From Gordonia zhenghanii (lineage in GTDB: Bacteria; Actinomycetota; Actinomycetes; Mycobacteriales; Mycobacteriaceae), in the NCBI RefSeq assembly GCF_021738965.1, contig NZ_JAKKOQ010000012.1, positions 62,001 to 126,000 of the forward strand: 64,000 nucleotides of DNA, in the 5' to 3' direction. Within the stretch, counting starts at the first letter, position 1; each line of letters starts with the position of its first letter. A program made the position numbers and the translations under genes. Below are positions 62,049 to 64,000 of this stretch, piece after piece. The notes under the pieces were generated by a model that saw nothing but the letters and a program-made list of their open reading frames with translations, was not told the origin of the DNA and did no database searches.

Positions 62049-62759
62049 ATGCAGGTCGAGATCTGGACCGACATCAACTGCCCGTTCTGCTACCTCGGAA
62101 AGAAGCGGTTCAACGACGCGCTCGCCGGGTTCGAGAACGCGGCCCGAGTGCAGGTGACGCATCGGTCGTTCGAGCTGGACCCGACGGTTCCCGCCGGAAC
62201 CTCGAGCGGGGTCGTCGAGCACATCGCGAAGAAGTACGGGCGCAGTCTCGAGCAGGCCGCAGACGGGGAACGTCAACTCGGCGCAGCCGCCAATGAGGCG
62301 GGGCTCGAGTACGTGACGTCCGGGCGCGACTCGGGCAACTCGTTCGACATGCACCGACTCCTGCACTGGGCGGACGAGCTCGGCCGCCAGGAGTTGATGC
62401 TCGACGCCCTGTACCTCGCGAACTTCGCTGACGAGGCCCCGCTCTTCGGCAGCGACGATCGGCTCGTGGAGGTCGCCGTCGGTGCAGGCTTCGACGAGGA
62501 AGCTGTCCGTGATGTGGTCGCTGACAAGACTCGCTACGCCGACGCCGTCCGGCGCGACGAATCACAGGCGCAGGAGTTCGGAGTCCAAGGCGTCCCGTTC
62601 TACGTCTTCGACCGCAAGTACGCCGTCTCCGGCGCCCAACCCGTCGAGACGTTCGCGCAAGCCTTGACCAAGGCGTGGGGCGACCGACCTGCAGTGCCGC
62701 AGATGCTGAACGCGGACGGCGACGCCTGCGGTCCCGACGGTTGCGCCGTGCCGCAGTAG
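62049..62759 (+). CDS. DsbA-family oxidoreductase, FrnE-like
   Basis: 236 residues. DINCPFCYLGKKRF near 8-15 holds the CPFC active site; the 2-hydroxychromene isomerase-like helical insert and GVQGVPFYVFDRKYAVSGAQP near 180-200 (cis-Pro) follow. The tail adds CGPDGC. Cytoplasmic thioredoxin-fold enzyme. AGG is weak upstream of ATG 62049. Confidence 0.9.
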   Translation: MQVEIWTDINCPFCYLGKKRFNDALAGFENAARVQVTHRSFELDPTVPAGTSSGVVEHIAKKYGRSLEQAADGERQLGAAANEAGLEYVTSGRDSGNSFDMHRLLHWADELGRQELMLDALYLANFADEAPLFGSDDRLVEVAVGAGFDEEAVRDVVADKTRYADAVRRDESQAQEFGVQGVPFYVFDRKYAVSGAQPVETFAQALTKAWGDRPAVPQMLNADGDACGPDGCAVPQ

Positions 62760-62966
62760 GTTCCCTCCGTTGATCGAGCGGTTCCTCCGTTGATCGAGCG
62801 GAGTCGAGATCGCCTGTGGTGAGCGGGGTCTCGACTTCGCTCGACCGGCGTGGGGTCTCGACCGGCGGATTGGGTCTCGACTTCGCTCGACCGGCGGATG
62901 GTGGGCTCGACCAGCGGAGCTGTCTCGACTTCGCTCGACCGGCGGATGGTGGGCTCGACCAGCGAG
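62760..62966. repeat. Long field of TCGA-type intergenic repeats
   Basis: About ten half or full units: CGTTGATCGAGCGGAGTCGAGATC, then GGGTCTCGACTTCGCTCGACCGGCG and CTCGACCAGCG in alternation, including a 32-base block (CGACCGGCGGATGGTGGGCTCGACC...) present twice. Lies between two convergent genes. Confidence 0.88.
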
Positions 62967-62967
62967 A

Positions 62968-64000
62968 TCAGGGCGAAGTGGCCAGGTAGTCGGGGAAGCC
63001 GTACTGATCGTGGGGTCCGATGACCGCGAACTCGAAGAGACCGTCACCGGAGGCGGCGTCGGCGCCGTCGGTATAGGTGAACGTCGAGTAGTGGTCGACG
63101 GGACAGAACATCTTCATCGTCGGATCCAATTCCGAAATGCGGTTCCGCACGGCTTCGACCTTCTCGTCGCCCTGCCACATCCCGTGCCGCCAGTCCTGCT
63201 CCAACCCGTAGCCGGTGCCGAAACCGATGTAGTTGGCCACCCGTGGCTCACATCGCACACTCGAAGCCGATCCGTCCGGCTTCACGAAACGCAGCGTCGC
63301 GCCGGAGGGTTCTCGTGTGCCCGAGACGAATTCGATGTCGTGCTCCACGCGGCCCAGCCATTCCGGTTCGCGTGACGCATCGTTCCAGACGCGTCTCGCG
63401 TCGCCCATGATCCGCTCGCCCGTGCGTAACTCCTGGACGATCACGACGATCGCGTACTCGTCGAACCGCATCACCGAGTAGATCCAGAAGAACGACGCCG
63501 CGTCGCTCTCTGCGGCGCGACGGCCCGCGGGCTCGGCCTCGCCGACCGGCCGAACGCCCCACGACCGGTCGCGGTTGCCTCGCCAGGTGTCCGGCTGGAC
63601 GTCGTAGTCGACGCCGTCCACCGACAGCGCACCCGTCCACGTCCCGGTCTGGACGAACCGCATCGTGTCGAACGTGACCCGCTCCAACTGGCGCTGGAAA
63701 TGCCGTGGCTCCAGCTGTGCGGGCCCTTCGGCGTCGAAGACCAGGTCGAAGGAGACGTCGCCGTGCTCGGGCTCCAGCGACACTCGAAGACGCTGGAGGC
63801 CCGCCAGGACCTGAACCCTCAGCGGCCCGATGGACAGGTCGTTCCGGTTGTCGCCCAACGCTTTCGATGCTCGAACGACGATGTGGTCGTCGCCGCGACG
63901 GACCACCGCGAAGCCGTCGACCACACCGAGGTTCGGGTAGACGCCCAAGCCGACGATCAACCACGGGTCCGGACCGTCGCCGCGCATGTCGCCGTGGCAG
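62968..64000 (-). CDS. Lipocalin-like protein of unknown function, 5' end outside the window
   Basis: An ATG occurs at 63987 (339 residues), but the frame stays open to the window edge (CHGD before it), so the gene is probably longer. Beta-rich, with TWRGNRDRSWGVRPVGE near 140-156, a motif of tocopherol-cyclase/AttH-like calycin domains, and WIYSVMRFDEYAIVVIVQELRTGERIMG. It shares general architecture with the protein at 56691 but little direct sequence. Function unknown. Confidence 0.75.
   Translation of the reverse strand, partial: CHGDMRGDGPDPWLIVGLGVYPNLGVVDGFAVVRRGDDHIVVRASKALGDNRNDLSIGPLRVQVLAGLQRLRVSLEPEHGDVSFDLVFDAEGPAQLEPRHFQRQLERVTFDTMRFVQTGTWTGALSVDGVDYDVQPDTWRGNRDRSWGVRPVGEAEPAGRRAAESDAASFFWIYSVMRFDEYAIVVIVQELRTGERIMGDARRVWNDASREPEWLGRVEHDIEFVSGTREPSGATLRFVKPDGSASSVRCEPRVANYIGFGTGYGLEQDWRHGMWQGDEKVEAVRNRISELDPTMKMFCPVDHYSTFTYTDGADAASGDGLFEFAVIGPHDQYGFPDYLATSP

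Noticed and set aside
62760..62966. CRISPR array
   Set aside because: Repeats are irregular in length, orientation and spacing and contain no unique spacers; no cas genes in the window.

Overview
The window is high-GC actinobacterial chromosome. Several landmarks point to a mycolic-acid bacterium of the order Mycobacteriales, most likely Gordonia or a close relative such as Williamsia: a complete mce/yrbE locus, a fadE24-fadE23 pair, the order prfB, mscS-like, Pro/Thr-rich membrane protein, ftsE, ftsX, smpB, ssrA (as around Rv3105c-Rv3100c of M. tuberculosis), a tmRNA tag ADSNQRDYALAA one residue from the mycobacterial tag, and recurring TCGA-rich intergenic repeats. The genus is an inference. 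I see no insertion sequence, prophage, CRISPR array or rRNA.

Layout. 1-5.1 kb: 5' part of an acyl-CoA synthetase gene, the fadE24-fadE23 operon with a double palindromic operator, an MBL-fold hydrolase and a HisN-type phosphatase. 5.1-11.4 kb: a forward block for translation and division (prfB, mscS-like, ftsE, ftsX, smpB), then a lipoprotein that looks like a gutted GH27 glycosidase, then tmRNA. 11.4-25 kb: housekeeping and accessory genes, namely an alpha/beta-hydrolase lacking its serine, a 28-codon small gene, fadD with a divergent TetR, an ABC exporter operon, pgm, a DsbA-like protein, an FMN glutamate-synthase-like protein, tRNA-Ala(GGC), an M23 peptidase and a zinc alcohol dehydrogenase. 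25.1-33.4 kb: a complete type I Wadjet plasmid-defence system, jetABCD. 33.4-35.6 kb: glutaminase-STAS and an extradiol dioxygenase.

35.7-57.8 kb reads as one lipid or aromatic uptake and catabolism region. A TetR gene is co-transcribed with a lipase-like protein that has lost its serine. Diverging from it is an operon that opens with a Tat-exported multicopper oxidase and continues without a gap into yrbEAB-mceABCDEF, followed by an intact secreted lipase. Two Mce-associated membrane proteins run back toward it. A further operon encodes an alpha/beta-hydrolase, a DUF2236 (rubber-oxygenase-type) protein, homogentisate 1,2-dioxygenase, an aldehyde dehydrogenase, a family III CoA-transferase and a CrtC/AttH-like protein. 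The same palindrome, CCATAC-N-GTATGG, lies in both divergent promoter regions (37.16 and 49.98 kb). One TetR regulator therefore probably controls the whole region. The substrate is unknown.

57.8-64 kb: aldo/keto reductase and MarR, an isochorismatase-like protein, a luciferase-like oxidoreductase, 3-hydroxybutyryl-CoA dehydrogenase, a FrnE-type oxidoreductase, a long TCGA repeat field and the end of an SRPBCC/lipocalin-like gene that runs off the window.

The best leads for something undescribed are the twin-operator MCE/oxidase/homogentisate regulon, the TetR-linked serine-less lipase, the degenerate GH27 lipoprotein beside ssrA, and the 28-codon gene with its own ribosome site and terminator.
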